A stretch of 64,000 bases of DNA from the NCBI RefSeq assembly GCF_003344965.1, contig NZ_CP031194.1, positions 5,518,001-5,582,000 of the forward strand, in the 5' to 3' direction. Both the position numbers and the translations under genes were made by a program. The notes below the pieces were generated by a model. It was not told the origin of the DNA. It ran no database searches and worked only from the letters and a program-made list of their open reading frames with translations. This stretch comes from Streptomyces paludis. Lineage in GTDB: Bacteria > Actinomycetota > Actinomycetes > Streptomycetales > Streptomycetaceae. Positions 35,381-44,450 of this stretch are shown piece by piece; the stretch's first letter is position 1; the number at the start of each line of letters is the position of its first letter.

Positions 35381-38026
35381 ATGGACCCGATACACCGGGG
35401 ACCGGACGAGTACGAGCGCGACGACGTGCGGGGCACGGCGGCCGACGACGCGGGCCGCCCCGGTCCCTCCGACAGCTCGGACCGCGCCGACCACCCCGTA
35501 TCCGGCGGTGAACACGGCTCGGCCGTGGCGCACATCAAGGGCGGCGGCGTCACCCCGCCGCCCGTCCGCACCGTTCAGCTCATCTCCGGCGACCTCCTGC
35601 TGACCGTCAACCCCGTTGACGGCAGCGAGATCGAGCGCTGCCCGCCCGGCAGCCGGCCCGACGCGCCCGAACGCCGCACCGCCGAGGAGCGCGCCGACCT
35701 CCAGCGCGCGGGCCGCCCGCCCGTACCGCCGGGGCCCGCCGCGCAGCCGCTGCCGCTGCTGGAGCGGCGGGAGGAGCGCGAGCGGCTCGCGGAGCTGCTG
35801 GGCCGCGGCCGGTCCGTCCGGCTGACCGGCCAGGCCGGCTCCGGCCGGACCGCGCTGCTCGAAGCCGTCGCCACCGACTGCGCGGACCTCGCGCCCGACG
35901 GAGTCGTACGCCTCTCCGGCCACCGCCGCACCACCACCGAGCTGCTGTACGAGCTGTACGCCGCCGTCCACAAGGCACCGCGCTACCGGCCCGACCGTAC
36001 GGAACTGCACGAAGCCGTCCGCGGCATCGGCGCCGTCGTCGTCCTGGACGACCTCGAACTCGGCGGCGAGGCGCTGGACGAACTCCTCGCGGCCACCCCC
36101 GAATGCGCCTACCTCCTCGCCGCCACCCCGGAGACCGAGCAGCCCTCCGCGGGCGCCCGCCTCGACGAGGTCCCGCTCGGCGGACTCGGCCGCGGCTCCT
36201 CGCTCGAACTCCTCGAACGCATCGTGGACCGCGCCCTCACCGACGAGGAGGCGAACTGGGCGGGCGACCTCTGGTTCGAGTCCGAGGGCCTGCCGCTTCG
36301 CTTCGTCCAGGCGGGCTCGCTGCTGCGCCAGCGCGATCTGCTGCGCGGCGGCGCCGATCTCTCCGACGAGTTCGAGCCCTTCGCACGCGTGTCCGGCGAC
36401 GCGCTGCCGGTCGTGGCCGGCGCCGGTGACGCCGCCGACGGGTACGACACCCCGCTGCCCACCCTCGGCGAGGGCGCCGCGCCCGCCGCGCTCCTCGCCT
36501 CCCGGCTCAGCGACGCCGCCCGCGCCACCCTCCGCTTCGCCGTCGCCCTCGGCGGCGAGGTCCCGCACCAGGCGCATCTGCCGGCCCTCGTCGGTGACAC
36601 CCACGCCGACGCGGCCCTCGGCGAGCTGATGAGCTGCGGACTGCTCACCCCCGTCGGCCCGCGCTACCGGCTCGCCCCCGGCGTCGCCGCGCAGCTCACG
36701 GCCCGCGGGTACGCGGACGACGCCGCCGGTCACGCCCACACGGCCGCCCAGCACTACGCCTGGTGGGCGGGGCACCCCTCGGTCACCCCCGAGCGCGCCG
36801 TCGCCGAGGCCGACGCGATCCTCGCGGCGATGGGCCCGCTGGTCGCGGGCGAGCCGATGGCCTCCCCGGGCACCTCCGACCGGGAGGCCGGCCACCCGAG
36901 CGCCGCCGTTCTGCTCGCCCGCAGCGCCGCGCCCGCGTTCCTCGCCGGGCTGCACTGGGGCGCGCTGGAACGGGTCCTGCGGACCGGCTCCGAGGCCGCG
37001 CGGCTCGCCGGCGAGGTCGCCGAAGAAGCCTACTTCCACCACGAGTTGGGCGTCCTCGCGCTCTGCGTGGGCAATCTGCCGCTCGCCCGCGCGGAGCTGG
37101 AGGCGTCCATCGCCCTGCGCGGCGCCGTCGCCGACAAGGTCGGTACGGTCGCGGGCCGCCGGGCGCTCGCCCTGGTCACCGACCGCGAGGGCGGTCCCCG
37201 GGGGCTCTCGTCGTCGCTCGTACGGCACGAGGCACCGGCCCGCTCGGCGGCGCCCGTACCCCTGGCCCTGCCGCCGTCCCCGGCGGACGCCACTCCCACG
37301 GAGGTACACGCGCCGATGCGGGCGCTGCCGGCGGGGCCCGGCGGTTACACGGGGCCCGGCGCGCTCGGCGGCGGCCCGGGTGGTTCCGGCGGTCCGGGCG
37401 GTCCCGGCTCCGGCGAGAACGCGACGCTGGTGTCCCGGCAGGGCGCCGCGCCGTCCGGCCGCCGCCCGGCCTTCGGCGGCGCCCGGCGCAACCTGGTCGC
37501 GGCGGGCGCGGGCGCGGTGCTCGCGGCCGTACTCGGCACGGTCGTCACGATCGGCGCGACCTCGGGCAACGAGAAGGCCCCGGTGGACAAGCTCCGTACG
37601 GAACAGTCCGCCGACCCGGACAGCAGCGACGACCCCGGCACCGACGACCAGCCCGTCGGCAGCACGAACGACGACCCCGGCACTCCGCTCATCGAGCCGA
37701 ATACCCCGGATGCCCCGACACGGACGACCAGCGACGGTCCGTCCGAGTCGGCGACCCCCACGGACAGCCCGTCCGACGACGGCACGGACCCGTCGGACGA
37801 CGGCACGGACCCGTCCCAGCCCCCGGAGCCCACCCCCACGCCCACCCCCACACACTCGTCCACGTCACCGCCCACCCCCACGTCGGAACCCCCCGCGTCC
37901 CCTCCGACCTCGGAGGAACCCACCACCAACCCCACCGACACGGACACGGAACCCCCTCCGACAACCCCGGAGAACACCCTGAGCGCCCCCATGACCTCAG
38001 AACCGACCCCGGACGACGTGGTGTAG
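35381..38026 (+). CDS. large NTPase-like protein with membrane anchor and Pro/Thr-rich tail
   Basis: 881 residues. A charged N-terminal region is followed by an AAA/STAND-like NTPase core: P-loop GQAGSGRT at residues 150-157 and a Walker B-like AVVVLDDLEL near 213. The P-loop Lys is Arg156, so nucleotide hydrolysis may be impaired. Helical, TPR-like segments follow up to about 600, then a Gly/Pro-rich linker, one membrane helix (LVAAGAGAVLAAVLGTVVTIG, near 710-730), and about 150 residues rich in Asp, Thr, Pro and Ser. The tail is presumably outside the cell. Topology and a conserved place beside nucS suggest an envelope-linked signalling protein; the function is unknown. Confidence 0.85.
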   Translation: MDPIHRGPDEYERDDVRGTAADDAGRPGPSDSSDRADHPVSGGEHGSAVAHIKGGGVTPPPVRTVQLISGDLLLTVNPVDGSEIERCPPGSRPDAPERRTAEERADLQRAGRPPVPPGPAAQPLPLLERREERERLAELLGRGRSVRLTGQAGSGRTALLEAVATDCADLAPDGVVRLSGHRRTTTELLYELYAAVHKAPRYRPDRTELHEAVRGIGAVVVLDDLELGGEALDELLAATPECAYLLAATPETEQPSAGARLDEVPLGGLGRGSSLELLERIVDRALTDEEANWAGDLWFESEGLPLRFVQAGSLLRQRDLLRGGADLSDEFEPFARVSGDALPVVAGAGDAADGYDTPLPTLGEGAAPAALLASRLSDAARATLRFAVALGGEVPHQAHLPALVGDTHADAALGELMSCGLLTPVGPRYRLAPGVAAQLTARGYADDAAGHAHTAAQHYAWWAGHPSVTPERAVAEADAILAAMGPLVAGEPMASPGTSDREAGHPSAAVLLARSAAPAFLAGLHWGALERVLRTGSEAARLAGEVAEEAYFHHELGVLALCVGNLPLARAELEASIALRGAVADKVGTVAGRRALALVTDREGGPRGLSSSLVRHEAPARSAAPVPLALPPSPADATPTEVHAPMRALPAGPGGYTGPGALGGGPGGSGGPGGPGSGENATLVSRQGAAPSGRRPAFGGARRNLVAAGAGAVLAAVLGTVVTIGATSGNEKAPVDKLRTEQSADPDSSDDPGTDDQPVGSTNDDPGTPLIEPNTPDAPTRTTSDGPSESATPTDSPSDDGTDPSDDGTDPSQPPEPTPTPTPTHSSTSPPTPTSEPPASPPTSEEPTTNPTDTDTEPPPTTPENTLSAPMTSEPTPDDVV

Positions 38027-38090
38027 GGGCCGGGGGGCGTGGTGCGGCTGGTTGCCTCGGTGCCGGGGGCCGGGGCACTCCGGAGGCGCA

Positions 38091-38178
38091 TCCCCGGATG
38101 CATGATTTACGCCGCGTGCGGCTCCGTCGGCCGACTGCGGACCGTACAGCGGCACAAATCACGCTCTACATCCGGGGA
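38091..38178. repeat. 88-bp palindromic element, copy 1
   Basis: Bounded by a perfect 10-bp inverted repeat (TCCCCGGATG and CATCCGGGGA), with a second nested pair GATTTACGCCGC / GCGGCACAAATC. It folds into one long imperfect hairpin. Confidence 0.75.
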
Positions 38179-38294
38179 CGTCACCTCCTGCGACCCCGGC
38201 CCCCTCCGTCGGTGGACGGCCGGGCCACGAACCCTCCGGGCCCCGGGCCCGGTGGGTCTGTGCGGGCGGGGAAGGGGGCACCGCAGGGGGTGCG
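38179..38294. other. GC-rich spacer between the two palindromic elements
   Basis: 116 bp with no gene. It contains GGGCCCCGGGCCC and is otherwise featureless. Confidence 0.4.
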
Positions 38295-38381
38295 TGTCCG
38301 GACGTAAAGCGCGATTTGTGCCGCTGAGCGAAACCCGCGGGTCTCTACCGGCCCGCACGCGGCGTAAATCGTGCAGTCCGG
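38295..38381. repeat. 88-bp palindromic element, copy 2
   Basis: Inverted relative of 38091-38178: GCGATTTGTGCCGC on the left and GCGGCGTAAATCGTGC on the right, with TCCGG ends. The apical loop differs completely from copy 1 while the stems are kept. Confidence 0.7.
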
Positions 38382-38479
38382 GCGCGTGCCACCGGAGGGG
38401 GCCCCGGCGACAACCCGCACGTGTGCACCGGGCTCAGCCCAAGACGGACCACGGCCCCTCGCCGGGAGGCGCACCCGCC

Positions 38480-39151
38480 CTAAAACAAGCGCAGCTTGTC
38501 GTCCTCGATGCCCCTCAGCCCGTTGTAGTCCAGCACCACGCACCCAATACCCCGGTCCGTAGCCAGCACCCGCGCCTGCGGCTTGATCTCCTGCGCCGCG
38601 AAGACCCCCCGGACCGGCGCCAAGTGCGGGTCGCGGTTGAGGAGTTCGAGGTAGCGGGTGAGCTGCTCGACGCCGTCGATCTCGCCGCGGCGCTTGATCT
38701 CGACCGCCACGGTCGCCCCGTCCGCGTCGCGGCAGAGGATGTCGACGGGGCCGATCGCCGTGGGGTACTCGCGGCGGATCAGGGTGTAGCCCTCGCCGAG
38801 TGTCTCGATGCGGTCGGCGAGCAGCTCCTGGAGGTGCGCTTCCACGCCGTCCTTGATGAGGCCGGGGTCGACGCCCAGTTCATGGGAGGAGTCGTGGAGG
38901 ACTTCCTCCATGGTGATGATCAATTTCTCGCCCGCTTTGTTGACGACGGTCCATACACCGGCGTCGTCGTCCACACCTTCCTTGAGCGTGCAGGGTGGCG
39001 ACATCCAGTTGAGCGGTTTGTATGCCCGGTCGTCGGCGTGGATGGACACACTGCCGTCGGCTTTGACCAGGATGAGACGGGGCGAAGAGGGCAGGTGGGC
39101 GGTGAGCCGGCCCGCGTAGTCGACGGAGCAGCGGGCGATGACGAGACGCAT
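38480..39151 (-). CDS. nucS: mismatch-specific endonuclease NucS/EndoMS
   Basis: A 223-residue nuclease that cuts both strands at mismatches and provides the non-canonical mismatch repair of actinobacteria, which lack MutS/MutL. The N-terminal DNA-binding beta domain runs to about residue 110. The C-terminal RecB-like nuclease has GPVDILCRD and VAVEIKRRG, giving the Asp and Glu-X-Lys active-site residues. The C-terminal tail ends in LRLF, consistent with a beta-clamp contact. The ATG at 39151 ([12 protein letters not shown]) is the usual start. Confidence 0.94.
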   Translation of the reverse strand: MRLVIARCSVDYAGRLTAHLPSSPRLILVKADGSVSIHADDRAYKPLNWMSPPCTLKEGVDDDAGVWTVVNKAGEKLIITMEEVLHDSSHELGVDPGLIKDGVEAHLQELLADRIETLGEGYTLIRREYPTAIGPVDILCRDADGATVAVEIKRRGEIDGVEQLTRYLELLNRDPHLAPVRGVFAAQEIKPQARVLATDRGIGCVVLDYNGLRGIEDDKLRLF

Positions 39152-39363
39152 GGTCGGCAACGCTATCCGACCGCCCGGGCCCCGCGCGATTCGCCCCGGA
39201 AGCCCCGTTCGTTATTGGCCGGTTGTGGTCCCATTCTCCTGGTGCGGGCCGGGCGGCGCGCCTAACGTGGAAGCAGGAGGTCGCCGGTCGTGCACGCTGC
39301 GTCGTCGTCGCCTCCTTCCCTGCCCGTAAGGCCCCGCATCCCGGGGTCGCGAGAGGAGAACCC

Positions 39364-39756
39364 ATGTCGCTCGACGTCTCACCGGCGCTGTTGGAACAGG
39401 CCGAGCGAGGCGAGGTCGACGAAGCGGAATTCGTCGACTGCGTCCGGACCTCCCTGCCCTACGCATGGGAGATGATCAGTTCTCTGGTGGCACAGCAGAA
39501 GGTGGACGGCACCCCGTTCGCCGACAACCAGACGCCCCCGCCGGACGAGCAGGCTCGCGGTCAGCTGCTGCGCGCGCTCGCCAGTGATGCCATTCGTGGC
39601 GCCCTTCAGCGACATTTCGGAGTGCGGCTCGCATTCCAGAACTGCCACCGTGTCGCGGTGTTTCCGTTGGACCCCGCGGTGGACGAGCGGCTGGCCCGCT
39701 TCACCTCGGTGAGGGCCCAGCTGCTCAATCAGTCTCCCGAACTCCGGGATTGCTGA
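39364..39756 (+). CDS. SCO5389 family protein
   Basis: Conserved Streptomyces protein of 130 residues, no known function. Begins MSLDVSPALLEQAERGEVDEAEF and has a central DEQARGQLLRALASDAIRGALQRHFG helix. No signal, membrane segment or catalytic motif is apparent. The ATG follows GAGAGGAGA. It is convergent with the LLM oxidoreductase. Confidence 0.85.
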   Translation: MSLDVSPALLEQAERGEVDEAEFVDCVRTSLPYAWEMISSLVAQQKVDGTPFADNQTPPPDEQARGQLLRALASDAIRGALQRHFGVRLAFQNCHRVAVFPLDPAVDERLARFTSVRAQLLNQSPELRDC

Positions 39757-39764
39757 CGCCTCTT

Positions 39765-39810
39765 GCTGCCGCTCCGCGCTGTGGAGGTGTCATGGCGCCG
39801 GAGCGGCAGC
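39765..39810. terminator. bidirectional terminator
   Basis: GCTGCCGCTCCG and CGGAGCGGCAGC (12 bp), extended by a few pairs after a bulge, between the convergent ends at 39756 and 39824. Confidence 0.7.
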
Positions 39811-39823
39811 CGTCGGAAACGGA

Positions 39824-40855
39824 TCAGACGAGGAGCGGCAGGACGTCGGTGCCCAGGCGCCGTACGTTCTCCTCGGTCGACGAGAGATCGCCCGACCCCT
39901 CCACGAGCAGGGCGAACCGGGTGATGCCCGTACGTTCGGCGGTGGCCGCGAGGCGGTCCGCGGCGAGCCGGGCCGGGCCCACCGGGTGCAGGCCGCAGAG
40001 GAGTTCGGTGTAGCCGACGGGGTCCCGCATGGGCCGCTGCCGGCCGTCGACCGTCACATGCGCGCCCAGGCCCTGCCGCAGCCAGCCCGGCATCGCCTTG
40101 ACCAGGGTCTCGACGGCCTCGGCCCGGTGGTCGGCGATCTGCGCCACCCCGGCGGAGACATGCGCGGCGTGCGCGATCTCCGCGGCCGGGCGGCCCGCCT
40201 CGCGTGCGTGGGCGCGCCACAGGGCGACCATCTCCGCCTTCTCGTCGTCGCCGCAGTGCATGCCCAGCAGCATCGGCAGTCCGCTCTCCGCGGCGAGCTT
40301 CACACTGCGCGGTGACGTACAGGCCATGATCGTCTCGGGGCCGCCGGCGCCCGTGCCGAGCAGTTCGTCCGGGCTCGGTACGACCGGGACCTCGCGGAAG
40401 ACGAAACGGTCCCCGTCGGCCGAGACGCGCGGCTCGCGGAGCCAGCGCAGGAGCAGGCCGAGGGATTCCGGAAAGTCCCGCTCGTAGGCCCTCAGGCCCG
40501 TCCCGAACACCTCCAGGTCGACCCAGGGTCCGCCGCGGCCCACGCCGAGCGTGAACCGGCCGCCGGACAGGAGGTGCAGCAGCGCCGCCTGTTCGCCGAG
40601 CGCCACCGGATGTACGTTCGGCAACACGCTGACCGCCGTACCCACCCGGATGTGGCGGGTCCGGCCGAGCAGCACGCCGGCCAGGGTGACGGCCGACGGG
40701 CAGACGCCGTACGGCACGAAATGGTGCTCGGCGAGCCAGACGGCGTCGAGCCCGGATTCCTCGGCCAGTTCGGTGGTGCGCACCGCCCGGTGCAGCGCTT
40801 CCCCCGGTCCCTGGCCCGGGAACTGGGCGGCCAGTACAAAAGCTCCAACACGCAT
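39824..40855 (-). CDS. LLM class flavin/F420-dependent oxidoreductase
   Basis: Luciferase-like monooxygenase fold, 343 residues; cofactor FMN or F420 and substrate unknown. Family features: VGAFVLAAQFPGQ at the start, DAVWLAEHHF, RIRVGTAVSVLPNVHPVALGEQ-type segment, and LGVGRGGPWVDLEVFG. The ATG at 40855 follows GGAGGCAGAAGG. It is divergent from the zinc-ribbon gene at 41067. Confidence 0.85.
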   Translation of the reverse strand: MRVGAFVLAAQFPGQGPGEALHRAVRTTELAEESGLDAVWLAEHHFVPYGVCPSAVTLAGVLLGRTRHIRVGTAVSVLPNVHPVALGEQAALLHLLSGGRFTLGVGRGGPWVDLEVFGTGLRAYERDFPESLGLLLRWLREPRVSADGDRFVFREVPVVPSPDELLGTGAGGPETIMACTSPRSVKLAAESGLPMLLGMHCGDDEKAEMVALWRAHAREAGRPAAEIAHAAHVSAGVAQIADHRAEAVETLVKAMPGWLRQGLGAHVTVDGRQRPMRDPVGYTELLCGLHPVGPARLAADRLAATAERTGITRFALLVEGSGDLSSTEENVRRLGTDVLPLLV

Positions 40856-40912
40856 CGCCTTCTGCCTCCTCGCGGCCGACGCGACTCCCCCTACCGGCAA
40901 CAACGCCTGACA

Positions 40913-40927
40913 CGTGCCAAAGGCACG
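40913..40927. promoter_or_regulatory. hairpin/operator-like repeat upstream of the LLM gene
   Basis: CGTGCC, AAA, GGCACG, 58 bp before the LLM start. Role unknown. Confidence 0.3.
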
Positions 40928-41066
40928 GCCCGGCGGAAAAATCTTGCGATTGTCCGCTAAGTACGGTCCTCGGAAGGGGTGGGCCGGTGCCGCGCGGGAC
41001 GTGTACCCCGTGGCCCGGGCCGTAGGCTGGGGGAGATTCCGTGCCGTCGGCCCCGTGAGGTGTCCT

Positions 41067-41396
41067 GTGTCCCCGCGTCGTAACCGCCCCCGAGGCGGCG
41101 AGAATCCGACCGAGCGTGCCGGTGAGGCGGGGGAGCGGTACGGCGGGTTCCAGCGGTCCGAAACATGGCAGGGCGAGAATTGGTCAGTCCGCCACGTGGC
41201 CGGGGCAAGTGCCGCGGGCAAGCGGTACCGCTGCCCGGGGTGCGATCAGGAGATCCCCTCGGCGCAGCCGCATGTGGTGGCGTGGCCCGAGTACGGGGGC
41301 GTGGACGACCGGCGCCACTGGCACCAGGCGTGCTGGAACGCGAAGGACCGCCGCACCTCGCGGGTGCAGCGGTCCCGTAACGCGCCGAAGTACTGA
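41067..41396 (+). CDS. small zinc-ribbon protein, function unknown
   Basis: A 109-residue basic protein. The N-terminal half is disordered and Arg/Gly/Glu-rich (SPRRNRPRGGENPTERAG). The C-terminal half has RCPGCDQEIPSAQPHVVAWPEY and RRHWHQACW, giving a C-X2-C and a later H-X3-C, probably a single zinc site. The GTG at 41067 follows GAGG. It is often annotated ATP/GTP-binding, which I see no evidence for. Confidence 0.75.
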   Translation: MSPRRNRPRGGENPTERAGEAGERYGGFQRSETWQGENWSVRHVAGASAAGKRYRCPGCDQEIPSAQPHVVAWPEYGGVDDRRHWHQACWNAKDRRTSRVQRSRNAPKY

Positions 41397-41420
41397 GGCC
41401 GGACCCGGCCCCGGGCAGTC

Positions 41421-42311
41421 CTACACGTCGCGCCGGTGGAGCGAGGCGTACGCGCCCGCCATCGCGACCACCGTCACGCCCAGCAGGATCCACAGCGGCT
41501 GCCAGGCGCTCGGTGACGAGGTGCCGGACACGGCGTCGGTCATGCCGTAGAACACGGCCATCTGGATCGGGATGTTGTATTCGAGCAGGAACTCGCGGAT
41601 GCTCGTCAGCGACTCCGAGAACATGAAGATCGCCAGGATCAGCGGCAGCAGCACGACCCCGAGCATCGTGGTGACCGCGCCCGCCGAGTGCCGCACCATC
41701 GCGCCGACGGCCAGCGAGAGCAGCCCCAGCGTCGCCAGATAGAAGCTCGCGCCGGCGGTCGCCCGGAACCACTCCCCGTAGGTGGGCGTACGGCCGTCCA
41801 GGATGGCGACCTGGAGCGCGCCCACGACCAGGGTGGTCACCGTCGACACGGAGAAGACCAGCCCGAAGAAGACCATCGACTTCGCCGCGAGCACTCGGCC
41901 CCGGCTCGGGCACGCGGTCAGGGTCGAGCGGATCATGCCCGTGCCGAACTCGGAGGTCATGGTCAGGGCCCCGAGCGTGATCACACACATCGAGCCGAGC
42001 AGCATCCCGTAGAAGCCGAGCATCAGCATGTTCTCGCCGCTGGCGTCGGTCTCGGGGTCGTACGACGACGCGAGGGCGACCAGCCAGGCGGCCAGCAGCC
42101 CGATGCCGACCATGAGCGCGACCATGACGCCGAGCGTCCACATCGTGGAGCGTACGGAACGGATCTTGGTCCACTCGGAGGTCAGGGCGTCGCCGAGATG
42201 CGCCCGCCGCGCCGGGATCGGCGACACGTATCCGTAGCCGCCCCCCGGGGCCTGCGGCGGCTGCGGGGGCTGGGGGTGCTGCGCGGGGATCTGCTGGTAC
42301 GGGGTCGTCAT
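41421..42311 (-). CDS. ABC-2 type transporter permease (module 1)
   Basis: A 296-residue permease with six hydrophobic segments. The Pro/Gln-rich N-terminus (QQIPAQHPQPPQPPQ) is cytoplasmic. After it SEWTKIRSVRSTMWTL is the elbow-helix motif of this ABC-2 group; TSEFGTGMIRSTL is also conserved in the module 2 permease (GSEYSSGMIRTSL). The start overlaps the ATPase stop as ATGA. Exported substrate unknown. Confidence 0.88.
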   Translation of the reverse strand: MTTPYQQIPAQHPQPPQPPQAPGGGYGYVSPIPARRAHLGDALTSEWTKIRSVRSTMWTLGVMVALMVGIGLLAAWLVALASSYDPETDASGENMLMLGFYGMLLGSMCVITLGALTMTSEFGTGMIRSTLTACPSRGRVLAAKSMVFFGLVFSVSTVTTLVVGALQVAILDGRTPTYGEWFRATAGASFYLATLGLLSLAVGAMVRHSAGAVTTMLGVVLLPLILAIFMFSESLTSIREFLLEYNIPIQMAVFYGMTDAVSGTSSPSAWQPLWILLGVTVVAMAGAYASLHRRDV

Positions 42312-43489
42312 CGGGCGTCCTCGTCGGTGTCGCTCTTCGTCGGTACGGCGGAGGCGGGTGCGGGGGCCGGCGCGGCGGCGGGCGCGGGCACGGGTGCTGC
42401 GGCAGCGGCAGGCGCGGGGCCGGGCGCGGGCGCGGTGGCGTACGGGTTCTGTCCGGGCGGCGGCGGGGCGTACCAGCCCTGCGTCGGCACCTCGGGGACG
42501 ACAGGCGTCACGTACCCCTGCGGTCCGGGCCCGTAACCCTGCTGCGGGGGCTGAAATCCGGACAGTTCATCGGCGGTGGAACGGTAGTCCACAACGCTCT
42601 GCGTCATCCGCATGTATGCCTCCTCCAGGGACGCCTGGTGCGGGGACAGCTCCCAGAGCCGTACGTCCGCGGCGTGCGCCAGATCGCTGATCCGCGACAG
42701 CGGCAGCCCCGTGACCCGCAGCGCGCCGTCCGTCTCCGGCAGCACCTGGCCACCGGCCTCGACCAGCGCCGATGTCAGCTTCTCGCGCTGCTCCGGCTCG
42801 GTCCCCGGCGTACGGACCCGGGCGAAGTCCGCCGAGTTCGCGGAGATGAAGTCCTTGACGCTCATGTCGGCCAGCAGCTGGCCGCGGCCGATCACGATCA
42901 GATGGTCGGCGGTCAGCGCCATCTCGCTCATCAGATGGGAGGAGACGAAGACCGTCCGGCCCTCGCTCGCCAGCTGCCGCATCAGATTGCGCACCCAGAG
43001 GATGCCCTCGGGGTCGAGACCGTTGACGGGCTCGTCGAAGAGCAGCACCTGCGGGTCGCCGAGCAGCGCCGCCGCGATGCCCAGCCGCTGGCCCATGCCC
43101 AGCGAGAAGCCGCTGGAGCGCTTCTTGGCGACGTCCTGGAGGCCGACGACCCCGAGCACCTCGTCGACCCGGGTGGCCGGGATACCGGAGAGCTGGGCCA
43201 GCGACAGCAGGTGGTTGCGCGCGCTGCGACCGCCGTGCACGGCCTTCGCGTCGAGCAGCGCGCCGACCTGGCGCGGCGCGTTGGGCAGCTGTCGGAAGGG
43301 GTGCCCGCCGACGTGCACATGCCCCTCGGTGGGCCGGTCCAGCCCGACGATCATGCGCATCGTGGTCGACTTGCCGGAGCCGTTGGGGCCCAGGAACCCG
43401 GTGACATGTCCGGGTCGTACCTGGAAGGAAAGGTTGTGCACGGCCGTCTTGGCGCCATAGCGCTTCGTCAGGCCGATCGCCTCGATCAT
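42308..43489 (-). CDS. ABC transporter ATP-binding protein (module 1)
   Basis: A 393-residue ATPase. Walker A is GPNGSGKST, the signature is SLGMGQRLGIA, Walker B LLFDEPVNGLDP, followed by the switch His in VSSHLMSEM. After the nucleotide-binding domain a C-terminal extension of about 150 residues ends in a Pro/Ala/Tyr-rich tail (PAPGPAPAAAAAP) absent from module 2. It couples to the permease at 41421. Start ATG 43489 follows GGGGCTGGAGA. Confidence 0.9.
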   Translation of the reverse strand: MIEAIGLTKRYGAKTAVHNLSFQVRPGHVTGFLGPNGSGKSTTMRMIVGLDRPTEGHVHVGGHPFRQLPNAPRQVGALLDAKAVHGGRSARNHLLSLAQLSGIPATRVDEVLGVVGLQDVAKKRSSGFSLGMGQRLGIAAALLGDPQVLLFDEPVNGLDPEGILWVRNLMRQLASEGRTVFVSSHLMSEMALTADHLIVIGRGQLLADMSVKDFISANSADFARVRTPGTEPEQREKLTSALVEAGGQVLPETDGALRVTGLPLSRISDLAHAADVRLWELSPHQASLEEAYMRMTQSVVDYRSTADELSGFQPPQQGYGPGPQGYVTPVVPEVPTQGWYAPPPPGQNPYATAPAPGPAPAAAAAPVPAPAAAPAPAPASAVPTKSDTDEDAR

Positions 43490-43603
43490 TCTCCAGCCCC
43501 ATCGACAGATCAGTCGTCGGGGCAGTGGCCGCCGCGGCCGAAAGCCCCCGTAAGAGTAAGGAGGATATCCGGGCGTTGACGGTTCCGGCGAAGGGTTACG
43601 GGC

Positions 43604-43649
43604 GGGCGTGCCCCGGGGCGTACGCCGGTACGCGCCCCCGGGCACGCCC
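43604..43649 (-). terminator. terminator between the two ABC modules
   Basis: GGGCGTGCCC and GGGCACGCCC form a 10-bp base, continued above a C-C mismatch by GGGGC/GCCCC and GTAC. It lies just downstream of the module 2 permease stop. Confidence 0.65.
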
Positions 43650-43662
43650 CGGCGGGGTGGCC

Positions 43663-44448
43663 TCAGGCGTCCCGGTGACGCAGCACCGCGTAGCCGCCGA
43701 GCAGCGCCGCCGCGACCCAGAGCACCATGATGCCCAGGCCCTGCCAGGGCCCGTACGGGGCCGGGGTGGAGTTCAGGGCGTCCGGGACCACCTGCATGAT
43801 CTGCCGGCCGGCCTGGTCGGGGAAGTAGCGGGCCACCGTCCTGGTGCCGGGGACGGCCGCCAGGATCTGCGAGACGAGGAAGAAGAACGGCATCAGGATG
43901 CCCAGCGACAGCATCGAGCTGCGCAGCATCGCCGCCACCCCCATCGAGAAGAGCGCGATCAGCGCCATGTAGAGACCGCTGCCGATCACCGCGCGCAGCA
44001 CATCGGGCTCACCGATGCCCGTACGGTGGCTCCCCAGCAGCGCCTGGCCGAGGAAGAACGCCAGGAAGCCGGTCACCAGCCCGGTCACCAGCGCCAGCAC
44101 CCCGGCCACCAGGACCTTGCCGAAGAGGAAGACGCCGCGTCGCGGTACGGCGGCCAGCGAGGTGCGGATCATGCCCGAGCTGTACTCGGAGCCGACCACC
44201 AGCACCCCGAAGACCACCATCGCCAGCTGGCCGAGGACCATCCCGGAGAAGCTGGTGTACGTGGGGTCGAAGGTCGCCCGTTCCGCCGGGCCCAGATCGC
44301 CGAACTGCGCGTTCACCACGGCGGAGAGGGCCGCGCCGAGGGCCACGGTCACCACGAGGGCGCTGATCAGTGTCCAGGTGGTGGAGGAGACCGTACGGAT
44401 CTTGGTCCACTCGGAGCGGAGGACCGCGGGTACCGGTGACGCTGCCAT
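43663..44448 (-). CDS. ABC-2 type transporter permease (module 2)
   Basis: A 261-residue permease with six helices, paralogous to that at 41421: RSEWTKIRTVSSTTWTL at the start, GSEYSSGMIRTSLAAVPRRG, and a final GLGIMVLWVAAALLGGYAVL helix before RHRDA. It lacks the Pro/Gln-rich N-terminus. It follows its ATPase by 2 bp. Confidence 0.87.
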   Translation of the reverse strand: MAASPVPAVLRSEWTKIRTVSSTTWTLISALVVTVALGAALSAVVNAQFGDLGPAERATFDPTYTSFSGMVLGQLAMVVFGVLVVGSEYSSGMIRTSLAAVPRRGVFLFGKVLVAGVLALVTGLVTGFLAFFLGQALLGSHRTGIGEPDVLRAVIGSGLYMALIALFSMGVAAMLRSSMLSLGILMPFFFLVSQILAAVPGTRTVARYFPDQAGRQIMQVVPDALNSTPAPYGPWQGLGIMVLWVAAALLGGYAVLRHRDA

Positions 44449-44450
44449 GG

